Shown here in pieces: positions 1-8,589 of a stretch of DNA of 64,000 nt (positions within the stretch are counted from its first letter, which is position 1; every line of letters begins with the position of its first letter). Both the position numbers and the translations under genes were made by a program. The notes under the pieces are model-generated. The model was given only the letters and a program-made list of their open reading frames with translations, did no database searches and had not been told where the DNA came from. Origin of the DNA: Lautropia sp. (GTDB lineage Bacteria > Pseudomonadota > Gammaproteobacteria > Burkholderiales > Burkholderiaceae_E); NCBI GenBank assembly GCA_030527825.1, contig JAUNAC010000001.1, positions 806,001 through 870,000 on the forward strand, read 5' to 3'.

Positions 1-303
1 GCTGGTGTTGTTGGTGCTATTGGCGTCGCCGCTATTGGCGTTGCCGCTGCCGTCGGTATTGCTGGTACCGGATGAAGCGACGGCTTCCGGACTACTCCCG
101 GAGGGTGATGGCACACGTAACGTGGCGCCGTTTCGGGGAGCAGCAGAATCATTGGTGCTTGCACTGCTGCTGGAGGGCGCACTCGGGCTGGCAGAAACGG
201 CCGTATTGGCTGAGCTGTTGTCGCTGCCACCGCCGCAGGCAGCCAACAGCAAGGAGAGCGCGGTCGCCGCCAGTGGCGTCGCAAGTCTGAAACTCGACAT
301 CAT
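1..303 (-). CDS. Lipoprotein, N-terminal part (cut by window edge)
   Basis: Read on the minus strand, this frame opens with two adjacent ATG codons at 303 and 300 and stays open to base 1, so the C-terminus is missing. The start MMSSFRLATPLAATALSLLL is a short signal sequence ending in the lipobox LAAC (Cys23), followed by GGG. This is a typical type II signal peptide, so an outer-membrane or periplasmic lipoprotein is inferred. The remainder is a low-complexity Ser/Ala/Asn/Pro/Thr-rich linker (for example AVSASPSAP, then an Asn-rich stretch) with no recognisable domain. A purine-rich ribosome site (ACGAGG) lies just upstream. The same AVSASPSAP linker and Gly-run after the lipid cysteine occur in the lipoprotein at 593-1714, so the two are probably paralogues. 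Function is unknown. Confidence 0.7.
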   Translation of the reverse strand, partial: MMSSFRLATPLAATALSLLLAACGGGSDNSSANTAVSASPSAPSSSSASTNDSAAPRNGATLRVPSPSGSSPEAVASSGTSNTDGSGNANSGDANSTNNTS

Positions 304-592
304 GTACCTCGTCTTGTTGAATCCTGCGAAGATAATTCCACGGGCCGTTCAGTGGCGCCGCGGGTATCTTGATGCGGACAGCATAAGACGAAATAGAGTC
401 CCTTATCTTTTGCGGTACGTTAGCCAGGGCAAAAGTGCATCATTTAGTGCTGTTCAGGAAATAATTGTTACACATTTATGTGTCTTGTGGTTCTGGTGCG
501 TCAACGGGATCGACACCTGACGGTGATTTATCCACCAGCCGACAGGTGTACGGAAAGGCCCGTTCAGTACGCCATCAGCGGTGCGCGCTGTG
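304..592. other. Intergenic region between two lipoprotein genes
   Basis: No convincing gene is present. It should hold the promoter of the lipoprotein at 1-303 and the 3' end of the lipoprotein gene at 593-1714. A perfect short palindrome, ACACATTTATGTGT, lies at 470-483. It could be an operator or chance, and nothing else marks it. Confidence 0.4.
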
Positions 593-1714
593 TCAGTTGT
601 TGCCGGCGCGCCAGATGGCTGTTCCTTTTTCAAGCTCGGTATAGGTACTGCGGTCATCAACAAGGTATTGTTGAACGCGCATTTCTGATCCCTGGCGGAA
701 GTTCGTGGGGACGTCCCAGACGGTGCAGTGCAGGCGTTTGACATACGTCAGGCTGGCATTCCAGCAGAGTTTCGCCTGTTGGGGTTTGTCGGAGGCGAGC
801 AGCATGATCTGATAGAGCATGTTGCCCTGTTTCCATTCCTGAAGCATGCCAAAGGGAACCAGCGCGTCATTTCGGATGATCCGTTCATCCGGGGCGGTCA
901 GAGTATGGGTCTGACTTGTTTCCTGATTGGCGGTATCGGGATTGGCAGCCCGGTATGCCCTGCCCAGATCCTGACGCTCGTTCAGCGTGATGGTGTTGCC
1001 GAGGCGGAATTCATCGTTGCTGACCCGTAGCGATAGCAGGGCCGTCAGATAATGAAATCCGTATTTGACAGATTCAGGCGTAAAGCGATAGACAGGCCCG
1101 CTTGATTCATGGAGTTCGTAAGTGGTGCCAGGTTTTGCGGGGGCGTACATCTGATCGGTATGACACACGGCATTAGGTGCAGCAAGCGGGTTGCGGGTGC
1201 TGCCCGGACGCTGCACATAGTTGCCGGATGCGTCAGCATCGCCATGCTGATGTAGGGTCGTACTGAATGTGACTTCGGGCGTTTCGTCCTGGGCCAGAGG
1301 CAGGGCATTGCCATCGATACCTGATGACAGGACGCCGTAGTTGTCGCAGGGCCGCTGGTCCAGCATGCTCAGCAGGACTTCGCCGCGCACTCCCTTGGCA
1401 GAGATGGGAGGAACAGGTGTGGTATTGGCCGCAGCGGTGTGCGTGGTGTCTGGCACCGGTACTGGAGTGGTTGTGGTGGTGGCCGTGGCATCGCTCGGTT
1501 CTGCGGCGGTTGCGCTGCTGGTGTCGGTCGTCGCTGGCGTCTGATCCGAAGTCGTTACCCCTGTGTTCAGTGAATATTCGGGTGTGGGTGCACTGGGGCT
1601 GGCTGATACCGCCTGTCCGGCCGTGGGCTCTCCACCACCCCCGCCGCCACAGGCTGCTTGCAAAATTGCCAGCATGCCGGCTGCCAGGGGCATGCAAATC
1701 CGATTCTTTGTCAT
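593..1714 (-). CDS. Hypothetical lipoprotein with Ser/Thr-rich linker
   Basis: The chosen start is the ATG at 1714 (MTKNRICMPL...), because GGAGAG sits just upstream and a signal peptide follows directly; an in-frame start at 1747 would add 11 residues. The product is 373 residues. The signal ends in the lipobox QAAC (Cys22), followed by six glycines and a roughly 90-residue linker rich in Thr, Ala, Ser and Pro (repeated TTTTTP/VPVPDTT-type runs). The C-terminal 250 or so residues look globular, with four or more cysteines and a motif region around RPCDNYGVLSSG. I do not recognise a family. It is probably anchored in the outer membrane with a flexible tether, like the paralogue at 1-303. Function unknown. 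Confidence 0.75.
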   Translation of the reverse strand: MTKNRICMPLAAGMLAILQAACGGGGGGEPTAGQAVSASPSAPTPEYSLNTGVTTSDQTPATTDTSSATAAEPSDATATTTTTPVPVPDTTHTAAANTTPVPPISAKGVRGEVLLSMLDQRPCDNYGVLSSGIDGNALPLAQDETPEVTFSTTLHQHGDADASGNYVQRPGSTRNPLAAPNAVCHTDQMYAPAKPGTTYELHESSGPVYRFTPESVKYGFHYLTALLSLRVSNDEFRLGNTITLNERQDLGRAYRAANPDTANQETSQTHTLTAPDERIIRNDALVPFGMLQEWKQGNMLYQIMLLASDKPQQAKLCWNASLTYVKRLHCTVWDVPTNFRQGSEMRVQQYLVDDRSTYTELEKGTAIWRAGNN

Positions 1715-1932
1715 GAATACTCTCCGTGCCGTGGTGATTGGCACCATGAGGTGCCCGCGTGCAATGAGAAAAGAATACGGATTGCCGGGTTGGACAGGTG
1801 CCGGGATGCCGATTCGGCGGTATCGCTGTGACGAATGGATGCCGGGTGTGGCGTCAGACGCGACGGGGAGGATGTCTTGCCATTGATTTTGATTGACGGT
1901 TTGGCCGTGGCCTCAAGTGCGTATGGCCTGAA

Positions 1933-4887
1933 TCAGGGGTTGGGGTCTGACAGAAGGGGGCGCAGATAGCGGCCAGTGTGGCTGGCTTCACAGGTTGCGA
2001 CGCTTTCGGGTGTTCCTGCCGCGACCAGATGCCCTCCGCCGGCACCTCCTTCGGGGCCCATGTCGATGAGCCAGTCGGCGGTTTTGATGACATCCAGGTT
2101 GTGTTCGATGATGACGAGTGTATTGCCCTGATCCCGCAGGCTTTTGAGAACGTCCAGCAGCAGGGAAATGTCGTGAAAATGCAGACCGGTGGTGGGTTCA
2201 TCCAGAATATACAGGGTACGACCGGTATCGCGTTTGGAGAGTTCCTGCGAGAGTTTCACGCGCTGTGCCTCACCACCGGACAGAGTCGTTGCGCTTTGAC
2301 CGAGGCGTATGTAGCCGAGCCCGACATCCAGCAGAGTGCGCAGCCGGCGGCTGATTTGTGGAACATGTCCAAAGAATGTGTGCGCTTCCTCGACGGTCAT
2401 GTTCAGTACATCGGCGATGCTTTTGCCTTTGTAGTGTATTTCCAGTGTTTCCCTGTTGTAGCGTTTGCCTTTGCAGACATCACAGGGGACGTATACATCC
2501 GGCAGGAAGTGCATTTCCACGCGAATCATGCCATCGCCTTCGCAGGCTTCGCAGCGACCACCGCGAACATTGAAGGAAAATCGTCCAGGTCCGTAGCCTC
2601 GTTCCTGGGCAGATGGTATGCTGGCAAACAGCTCCCGTATGGGGGTAAAGAGCCCGGTGTATGTTGCCGGGTTACTGCGCGGTGTGCGTCCGATCGGGCT
2701 CTGGTCGACAGCGATCACTTTGTCAAAATGCTCAAGGCCGTCGATTTGTCGACAGGGGGAGGGCTCCGCCTGTGACCGGTAGAGTTTCTGGGCGAGTGTC
2801 TTATACAGTGTGTCGTTGATGAGCGTGGATTTGCCGCTACCAGAGACGCCGGTGACGCAGACCAGCAGGCCGACCGGGATACTGATACAGGCTTCTTTCA
2901 GGTTGTTGCCTGTAGCGTCCAGGATGCGGACCCAGCGTTTGTCGGGTATCTTGCGCTGTCGTGGAACGGCGATTTTCAGGGCGCCTCCCAGATAGCGGCC
3001 TGTCAGTGAGTCGGGTGCCGCCATGATGTCCTGCACGGTGCCTTGGGCAATGACCTCCCCGCCATGCTCGCCAGCGCCCAGTCCCATGTCGACAATGTGG
3101 TCGGCCGCACGGATGGCGTCCTCATCATGTTCGACCACAAGGACTGAATTGCCCAGATCGCGCAGATGGGTCAGGGTGGTGAGCAGGCGGTCGTTGTCTC
3201 GTTGGTGCAGACCGATGGAAGGTTCGTCCAGGACATACATGACGCCGGTGAGCCCCGATCCGATCTGTGAGGCAAGGCGGATGCGCTGGGCCTCACCACC
3301 GGAGAGCGTGTCTGCCGAGCGCTCCAGTGACAGGTACTGCAGCCCGACGTTGTTCAGAAAACGCAGGCGACTGGCAATTTCCCGGATGATCCGTTCCCCG
3401 ATGGCGGCCTTGGCGCCTTCCAGTTGAAGGCTTTCGAACCACTCGGCGGCCTGGCCGAGCGTCCAGGCGCTGATTTCCCAGATGGGTTTGTCCTGTCCTG
3501 CAGGCCCTACCCGCACATTTCGGGCGTCAATGCGCAAGCGAGTTCCCTGGCAGGCGGGGCAGACGCGGGTGTGCTGGTATTTGGCCAGTTCTTCACGGAC
3601 ATTGGCAGAGTCCGTTTCCCGGTAACGCCGTTCGAAATTATGGACGATGCCCTCGAAGGGGTGGCGCTGTGTCGTTGGTTTCCCGCTGGCGGTGAGCGCG
3701 GTGAAGGTGATGGCCTCCGATCCGGATCCAAACAGAATGATGTTGCGAATGTTTTCTGGGAGTTCTTCGAAGGGGAGATCCAGGTCGAATCCGAAATGGA
3801 TGGCCAGGCTTTGAAGTTGCTGATAATAGAACTGGTTTCGCCGGTCCCATCCCCTGATGGCGCCTGCGCCCAGGCTCAGGTTCGGAAATTGGACAATGCG
3901 GCCAGGGTCGAAAAACAGGGTGTGCCCCAGTCCGTCACATTCCGGACAGGCGCCCAGCGGGTTATTAAAAGAAAAGAGTCGTGGTTCCAGTTCAGGCAGG
4001 GACCAGTTGCAGATGGGGCAACCGTAGCGTGAGGAAAAGAGCATGGCACGCTCGGTGCCTTCATGCATGGGCTGGGCGATGACCCGGCCATCGGCCAGGT
4101 TCAGCGCCGTTTCAAGAGATTCGGCCAGTCGCTGGCGAATGTCTTCGCTGACCTTGAGCCGGTCGACAACAACATCGATGGAGTGTTTCTGGCTGCGGTT
4201 CAGCTCGGGTACACGATCCAGCTCATGAATGTCGCCCTCTTCTTTATTATCCTGCTGTGTTTGCGCCTCGCCGGGTGTGCCTTCACTGCGGATGCGGACG
4301 CGGACAAAGCCCTGGGCCATCAGCTGTTCAAACAGCTCCTGGTGTTCTCCCTTGCGGTTTTGCACCACAGGGGCAAGGATCATCAGACGGGTGTCTCTGG
4401 GCAGCGCCATGATGGCGTCAACCATCTGGGAGACCGTCTGGGTTTCAAGCCGCTGCTCCGGGTGGTCGGGGCAGTATGGGGTCCCGGTGCGGGCAAACAG
4501 TAGCCGCAGATAGTCGTGGATCTCGGTGACGGTACCGACGGTGGAGCGAGGGTTGTGGCTGGTCGATTTCTGTTCGATGGCAATGGCGGGTGACAGCCCT
4601 TCGATCAGGTCGACATCCGGTTTTTCCATTAACTGCAGGAATTGGCGGGCGTAGGCGGACAGCGATTCCACATAGCGACGTTGACCTTCAGCGTATAGCG
4701 TATCGAAGGCGAGAGAGGACTTGCCAGAGCCAGACAGACCGGTGATGACCACCAGGCGATTGCGAGGGATGTCAAGTGAGATGTTTTTCAGATTGTGGGT
4801 GCGGGCCCCGCGAATACGGATCATGGGGTCGGCATCTACGGCATGATTGGCTGATGCGTGGGTCTGCTGCTGGGGCTTGACTGTCAT
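1933..4887 (-). CDS. uvrA: UvrABC excinuclease subunit A
   Basis: UvrA is the ATP-dependent DNA damage sensor of nucleotide excision repair and loads UvrB at lesions. The 984-residue protein from ATG 4887 has both ABC ATPase halves. Walker A1 is GLSGSGKS (about residues 50-57), the first signature is [14 protein letters not shown] with [10 protein letters not shown], the second P-loop is GVSGSGKST, and the second signature is [11 protein letters not shown] with [10 protein letters not shown]. The zinc modules CPIC...CPEC and CEAC...CDVC are intact. Length is slightly above the usual 940 or so because of an N-terminal extension; an upstream in-frame start at 4959 would add 24 residues. It is transcribed divergently from the MFS gene. 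I see no CTGT-N8-ACAG SOS box in the shared 209-bp upstream region, though a TATAGT -10-like hexamer lies on the minus strand at 4963-4958. Confidence 0.97.
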   Translation of the reverse strand: MTVKPQQQTHASANHAVDADPMIRIRGARTHNLKNISLDIPRNRLVVITGLSGSGKSSLAFDTLYAEGQRRYVESLSAYARQFLQLMEKPDVDLIEGLSPAIAIEQKSTSHNPRSTVGTVTEIHDYLRLLFARTGTPYCPDHPEQRLETQTVSQMVDAIMALPRDTRLMILAPVVQNRKGEHQELFEQLMAQGFVRVRIRSEGTPGEAQTQQDNKEEGDIHELDRVPELNRSQKHSIDVVVDRLKVSEDIRQRLAESLETALNLADGRVIAQPMHEGTERAMLFSSRYGCPICNWSLPELEPRLFSFNNPLGACPECDGLGHTLFFDPGRIVQFPNLSLGAGAIRGWDRRNQFYYQQLQSLAIHFGFDLDLPFEELPENIRNIILFGSGSEAITFTALTASGKPTTQRHPFEGIVHNFERRYRETDSANVREELAKYQHTRVCPACQGTRLRIDARNVRVGPAGQDKPIWEISAWTLGQAAEWFESLQLEGAKAAIGERIIREIASRLRFLNNVGLQYLSLERSADTLSGGEAQRIRLASQIGSGLTGVMYVLDEPSIGLHQRDNDRLLTTLTHLRDLGNSVLVVEHDEDAIRAADHIVDMGLGAGEHGGEVIAQGTVQDIMAAPDSLTGRYLGGALKIAVPRQRKIPDKRWVRILDATGNNLKEACISIPVGLLVCVTGVSGSGKSTLINDTLYKTLAQKLYRSQAEPSPCRQIDGLEHFDKVIAVDQSPIGRTPRSNPATYTGLFTPIRELFASIPSAQERGYGPGRFSFNVRGGRCEACEGDGMIRVEMHFLPDVYVPCDVCKGKRYNRETLEIHYKGKSIADVLNMTVEEAHTFFGHVPQISRRLRTLLDVGLGYIRLGQSATTLSGGEAQRVKLSQELSKRDTGRTLYILDEPTTGLHFHDISLLLDVLKSLRDQGNTLVIIEHNLDVIKTADWLIDMGPEGGAGGGHLVAAGTPESVATCEASHTGRYLRPLLSDPNP

Positions 4888-5096
4888 GCGTCTATGGGAA
4901 AGCCCCCCACACAACAGTGTGTCAGGGGGATCTTCCAGAGGAAAAATCGAACCTGACACTATACCGAATCAACAATATTCTCGTGTAATCGGCTGATCTG
5001 GAAAGGTGAGTGGTTGCTGCTTGGCAAAGAGTGGGTGCAAGGCACTGGCGGTGGGCGCTGATACCATTGCGGAAGCATATTTCCGACCGCAACAGC

Positions 5097-6356
5097 ATGA
5101 ACGATTCTCTTGGAACTGAAGAATTGGTGGATAGCCCGGGGGCACGAACGGCGGGTCGCATGTCCCGACAGGAATTGAATGCCAGTCTATGGCTGGCGTG
5201 TTTATACGCCATCCGGATGTTGGGACTGTTTCTGGTGATGCCGGTCTTTGCCCTGTACGCCAGGCAACTGCCAGGAGGTGACGATCCTGCATGGGTAGGA
5301 TTTGCGTTCGGTGCATATGGGCTCACTCAGGCGATCTTGCAGATTCCATACGGGATGGCTTCCGACCGCTTTGGGCGCAAGCCGGTGATTACGATAGGTT
5401 TGCTGGTCATGGCCGCCGGCAGTCTGGTGGCGGCGCTGGCTGGGACGGTGTCAACGTTGGCGTTGGGCAGGGCGCTACAGGGTGCGGGCGCCGTCTCGGC
5501 CGCCATCAGTGCGCTCGTGGCGGATTCAACCCGAGATGAGCATCGAAGCAAAGCCATGGCCCTGATTGGCGTGATGATTGCGGTCTCCTATGCGCTATCG
5601 CTGATTGTCGGGCCAGTGTTGTACCAGCGCATCGGGCTGTCCGGGATGTTTGTCCTGACAGGAGGATTGGCTTTGCTGGCGATTGTGGTGCTGTGGTACC
5701 TGGTGCCTGCGCCGGCACAGCTGGCGGTGAGAGAAAAGCGGCCACCCCTGCGGGAGGTGCTGGGGCCGGATCTGTGGCGCCTGAATGGCGGAATTTTTCT
5801 GCTGCACCTGACGCAGATGGCTTTGTTCGTGGTGCTGCCTTCCCGGCTGCTGCTCGCAGGGCTGGCGGTTGGCGATCACTGGAAAATGTATTTGCCGGCC
5901 GGTGCGCTGGGGTTTTTGCTCATGTTGGGCCCTATGCGGATGGCGGAACAGCGCAACCGGATGAAGCTGGTTTTCCTGGGGGGTATTCTGATACTGGCAT
6001 TGAGTCAGGCGGGTTTGGCCCTGTCGCCCGATGCGATATGGCCGATGGCCATCTTGTTACTGCTGTTTTTTACCGGATTCAATCTGATGGAGGCGATGCT
6101 GCCTTCTTTGGTATCACGTCTGGTTCCTCCTCTGGGCAGGGGGCTTGCGCTCGGTGTCTACAGTACCAGCCAGTCCCTGGGTGTTTTTGCAGGAGGCGCA
6201 TTTGGCGGCCTGCTCGTGAAGTATGCTGGACAGACCGGAGTTTTGCTGGTGTCGGCCGGCTTGCTGGTTCTGTGGTGGTGTTTTGCCCGCTTAGCTCGGC
6301 GCTGGCCATCAGCCGCCTCTTTGCATGGTGATGCTCGTCAGGCAAGCGGGCGGTGA
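5097..6356 (+). CDS. MFS transporter (drug/metabolite exporter type)
   Basis: A 419-residue major facilitator with about 12 hydrophobic segments; the inner membrane is its expected location. The motif A loop between TM2 and TM3 is clear (GMASDRFGRKPV), and the motif C-like region in TM5 (GPVLYQRIG) suggests an exporter of the DHA1 class. Substrate cannot be read from sequence. The start is taken as ATG 5097 (MNDSLGTEEL); the frame is open upstream to 5010 without a convincing ribosome site. An MFS gene between uvrA and ssb is a recurring arrangement in Burkholderiales, which supports the assignment but says nothing about substrate. Confidence 0.88.
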   Translation: MNDSLGTEELVDSPGARTAGRMSRQELNASLWLACLYAIRMLGLFLVMPVFALYARQLPGGDDPAWVGFAFGAYGLTQAILQIPYGMASDRFGRKPVITIGLLVMAAGSLVAALAGTVSTLALGRALQGAGAVSAAISALVADSTRDEHRSKAMALIGVMIAVSYALSLIVGPVLYQRIGLSGMFVLTGGLALLAIVVLWYLVPAPAQLAVREKRPPLREVLGPDLWRLNGGIFLLHLTQMALFVVLPSRLLLAGLAVGDHWKMYLPAGALGFLLMLGPMRMAEQRNRMKLVFLGGILILALSQAGLALSPDAIWPMAILLLLFFTGFNLMEAMLPSLVSRLVPPLGRGLALGVYSTSQSLGVFAGGAFGGLLVKYAGQTGVLLVSAGLLVLWWCFARLARRWPSAASLHGDARQASGR

Positions 6357-6489
6357 AATTTTTTTCTGCAGACTGTGGTGTGGCTGGTTTTGCCCTCTGG
6401 TTTAGTCGGCATGGACATGAGGGGCATGATGACCTGTCCATTCCAGACCATGACGGTTAATTTTCATGCACCCGGCTGAATAGCGGGTT

Positions 6490-6514
6490 CCCCATGTGGG
6501 CGGGCCATATGGGG
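6490..6514 (+). other. Strong hairpin in the ssb leader
   Basis: The sequence forms CCCCATGTGG, loop GCGGG, CCATATGGGG: ten consecutive pairs with one G-U wobble. It ends 27 bases before the ssb start and is followed by GATTTTT. It could end transcription from the MFS gene or be a 5' leader structure of ssb. No regulator is identifiable. Confidence 0.5.
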
Positions 6515-6541
6515 TGTGGCGTCTGATTTTTGGAGTTTTAA

Positions 6542-7090
6542 ATGGCATCCGTCAACAAGGTTATTCTGATCGGCAATCTGGGGCGTGACCCGGAGGTTCG
6601 TTACACGGCCGAAGGTTCGGCCATCACAAGTATCTCGGTGGCGACGACATCACAGTGGAAAGACCGCAATTCGGGAGAGCGACGGGAGGAGACGGAGTGG
6701 CATCGGGTCACATTCTTTGGTCGCTTGGCCGAGATCGCGGGTGAATATTTGAAAAAGGGGCGATCCGTCTATGTGGAGGGGCGGCTGAAAACCCGGAAGT
6801 ACACCGATGCCAATGGTGTGGAGAAGTTCGCCACGGACATCATTGCCGAGCAGATGCAGATGCTCGGCGGCCGGGAAGGTGGTGGGGATTTCGGATCCGA
6901 CAGTGCCGGCGGTGCCGGACGATATGGCGGGGGCCGTGCCGGGGGCGGTCAGGGGGCTGGATCGGGAGGCTATGGCGCCGGTGGTGGTGCGTCGCGCGGC
7001 CCCGCTTCAGCGCCCGCGGGCTCTGGTGCGGCAGGTGCTGGCCGTCCGGCGCCCAGCTTTGATGAGATGGATGACGATATTCCTTTCTGA
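6542..7090 (+). CDS. ssb: Single-stranded DNA-binding protein
   Basis: SSB coats single-stranded DNA during replication, repair and recombination and recruits partner proteins through its C-terminal tip. The 182-residue product has an OB fold in residues 1-110 ([20 protein letters not shown], then [14 protein letters not shown]), a long glycine-rich linker at about 113-160, and the acidic tip MDDDIPF that binds partner enzymes. Length and layout are normal. The start has TTGGAG upstream. The intergenic region contains a strong hairpin at 6490-6514. uvrA-(MFS)-ssb is a conserved neighbourhood in this group. Confidence 0.97.
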   Translation: MASVNKVILIGNLGRDPEVRYTAEGSAITSISVATTSQWKDRNSGERREETEWHRVTFFGRLAEIAGEYLKKGRSVYVEGRLKTRKYTDANGVEKFATDIIAEQMQMLGGREGGGDFGSDSAGGAGRYGGGRAGGGQGAGSGGYGAGGGASRGPASAPAGSGAAGAGRPAPSFDEMDDDIPF

Positions 7091-7416
7091 ATGGAAGAAG
7101 ACGCAGGGCGTGATCGAGCGTTCTGATCCACCTGTCCTGTCTACGCAGACTGCCGCGGGAAGCAGTAGCTGGCCACTGTATGCTGGAAGGTATCAGGATG
7201 TTCTGAGGGAGGGCGCTAGTTATAGCATCCGAGGCATAACGATACATTCAGACGCCTGCCCGACCGGGGCATCCCTGCCTACCTTCATTTCAGTGGTCAG
7301 AGGCATAGATGTGTCGGTATGACAACAGTCTACTGGAGGCAGGAGGGGCCTGAACGGTTGTCGGAGATGATGATTGGCCGCCGTATAATGAAAGAATTTT
7401 CCTACACATTTCGATC
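7091..7416. other. Intergenic region with promoter for the FmdB-like gene
   Basis: No supportable gene in this 326-base gap. A perfect TATAAT lies at 7384-7389, 27 bases before the FmdB-like start, but no good -35 hexamer is at the right distance, so the promoter is only partly supported. I see no tRNA, repeat or terminator with a T-run. Confidence 0.45.
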
Positions 7417-7743
7417 ATGCCGATCTACGCCTATCAATGCAGCAGCTGCGGATATCATCAGGATGTGCTGCAGAAAATGTCCGATGCACCCTTGACGGTC
7501 TGTCCTTCTTGCGAGAGGCCGGACTTCAACAAACAGTTGTCGGCACCGGCCTTTCAGCTGAAGGGATCTGGCTGGTATGTGACGGATTTTCGGGATAACG
7601 GCAAGAAGCCGCCAGCACGGGAAGCTTCCAGCGCCGAGGCGGGTGAGGGCAAGGCGTCTTCGGCAACAACGTCCGGGGGCAGCGACAAGTCTGACAAGGC
7701 GGCCAAGCCTGCGGCAGCCGGCACTGGTTCGGCCGGCGACTGA
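7417..7743 (+). CDS. FmdB-family zinc ribbon protein
   Basis: A 108-residue protein beginning MPIYAYQCSSCG with a treble-cysteine ribbon made of Cys8, Cys11, Cys29 and Cys32, followed by the family segment SAPAFQLKGSGWYVTDF. This is the FmdB/CxxC_CxxC_SSSS putative regulatory domain family. The C-terminal 50 residues are Ala/Ser/Gly/Lys-rich low complexity and probably disordered. Biochemical role is not established. It sits 27 bases upstream of the DUF502 gene, and the order FmdB-DUF502-aspS recurs in betaproteobacteria, so the genes probably form one transcription unit. Confidence 0.85.
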   Translation: MPIYAYQCSSCGYHQDVLQKMSDAPLTVCPSCERPDFNKQLSAPAFQLKGSGWYVTDFRDNGKKPPAREASSAEAGEGKASSATTSGGSDKSDKAAKPAAAGTGSAGD

Positions 7744-7770
7744 ACGTTTGGGTAACAGGGAGGCCCTGCT

Positions 7771-8463
7771 GTGCTGAAGCGTTATTTTGTAACAGGCCTG
7801 TTGTTGTGGGTGCCTCTGGCAATCACTGTCTGGGTACTGGGGCTGATTGTTGGCACGATGGACAAGAGTCTGGCGTTGTTGCCTGCCCAGTGGCAGCCAC
7901 GGGTATGGCTGGGACGCGACATTCCCGGCGTAGGCGTGGTGCTGACCGTATTGGTCGTGTTTGTGACGGGCCTGTTGACAACGAACTTTATTGGTCGTTC
8001 CCTGGTGGGGTTGGGCGAGTCGATTCTGGCTCGAATCCCTGTGGTGCGCACCCTGTATTCCAGCATCAAGCAAGTCAGCGATACTATCCTCTCACCTCAG
8101 GGCCAGGCATTTCGCAAGGCGCTTCTGGTGGAATACCCTCGCAGAGGTAGCTGGACACTGGCATTTCTGACGGGGGCGCCGCCAGTTGCTATGCAGCAGA
8201 GGATGGGTGCTGCACCGGAACTGGGCGGGGAAGCGATGGTGTCGGTGTTTGTTCCCACCACACCGAATCCGACATCGGGGTTTTTTCTGATGCTGCGTCG
8301 TGATGAAGTTGTAGAGCTCGACATGAGCGTTGATGCGGCGCTGAAGTACATTGTGTCGATGGGCGTTGTCATTCCCGCCGCCGGAAAGCATACGTCGTCG
8401 GAAAAAGCGTCGGAGGAGTCGGGGGCCGCGTCGTGTGTCCGGGAACGAAGGACGAAGCAGTGA
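7771..8463 (+). CDS. DUF502 family membrane protein
   Basis: A 230-residue protein starting with GTG at 7771, preceded by CAGGGAGG. Two N-terminal membrane segments are visible, one at about residues 5-30 and one around residues 55-75 (GVVLTVLVVFVTGLL). They are followed by a soluble domain with the family hallmark RIPVVRTLYSSIKQVSDT and the segment VFVPTTPNPTSGFFLM. It belongs to the DUF502 family, an inner-membrane family of unknown function. The C-terminal 30 residues are charged and serine-rich. It lies between the FmdB-like gene and aspS, as in many Burkholderiales. Confidence 0.88.
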   Translation: MLKRYFVTGLLLWVPLAITVWVLGLIVGTMDKSLALLPAQWQPRVWLGRDIPGVGVVLTVLVVFVTGLLTTNFIGRSLVGLGESILARIPVVRTLYSSIKQVSDTILSPQGQAFRKALLVEYPRRGSWTLAFLTGAPPVAMQQRMGAAPELGGEAMVSVFVPTTPNPTSGFFLMLRRDEVVELDMSVDAALKYIVSMGVVIPAAGKHTSSEKASEESGAASCVRERRTKQ

Positions 8464-8589
8464 AGGGCGAAGCAGGATTGCCTGATGCCCAAAGAAACGA
8501 ATGAATGTCGGCCCGGGTGCGCGGGGCCAGGGAAAAACGGCAGCCGGTGTGATTCCGGCCGCCATAATGCGGTTGCCAGGAGAGAATTA

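Noticed and set aside
1-70. Tandem-like GTT/GGC repeats at the left edge as a possible repeat array
   Set aside because: Read on the minus strand they encode an Asn/Ser/Thr/Ala-rich linker of a lipoprotein; the repetition follows from low-complexity protein sequence.
1978-2775. 265-codon plus-strand open frame opposite uvrA
   Set aside because: It is the antisense shadow of uvrA, which is unambiguous; the translation has no family resemblance.
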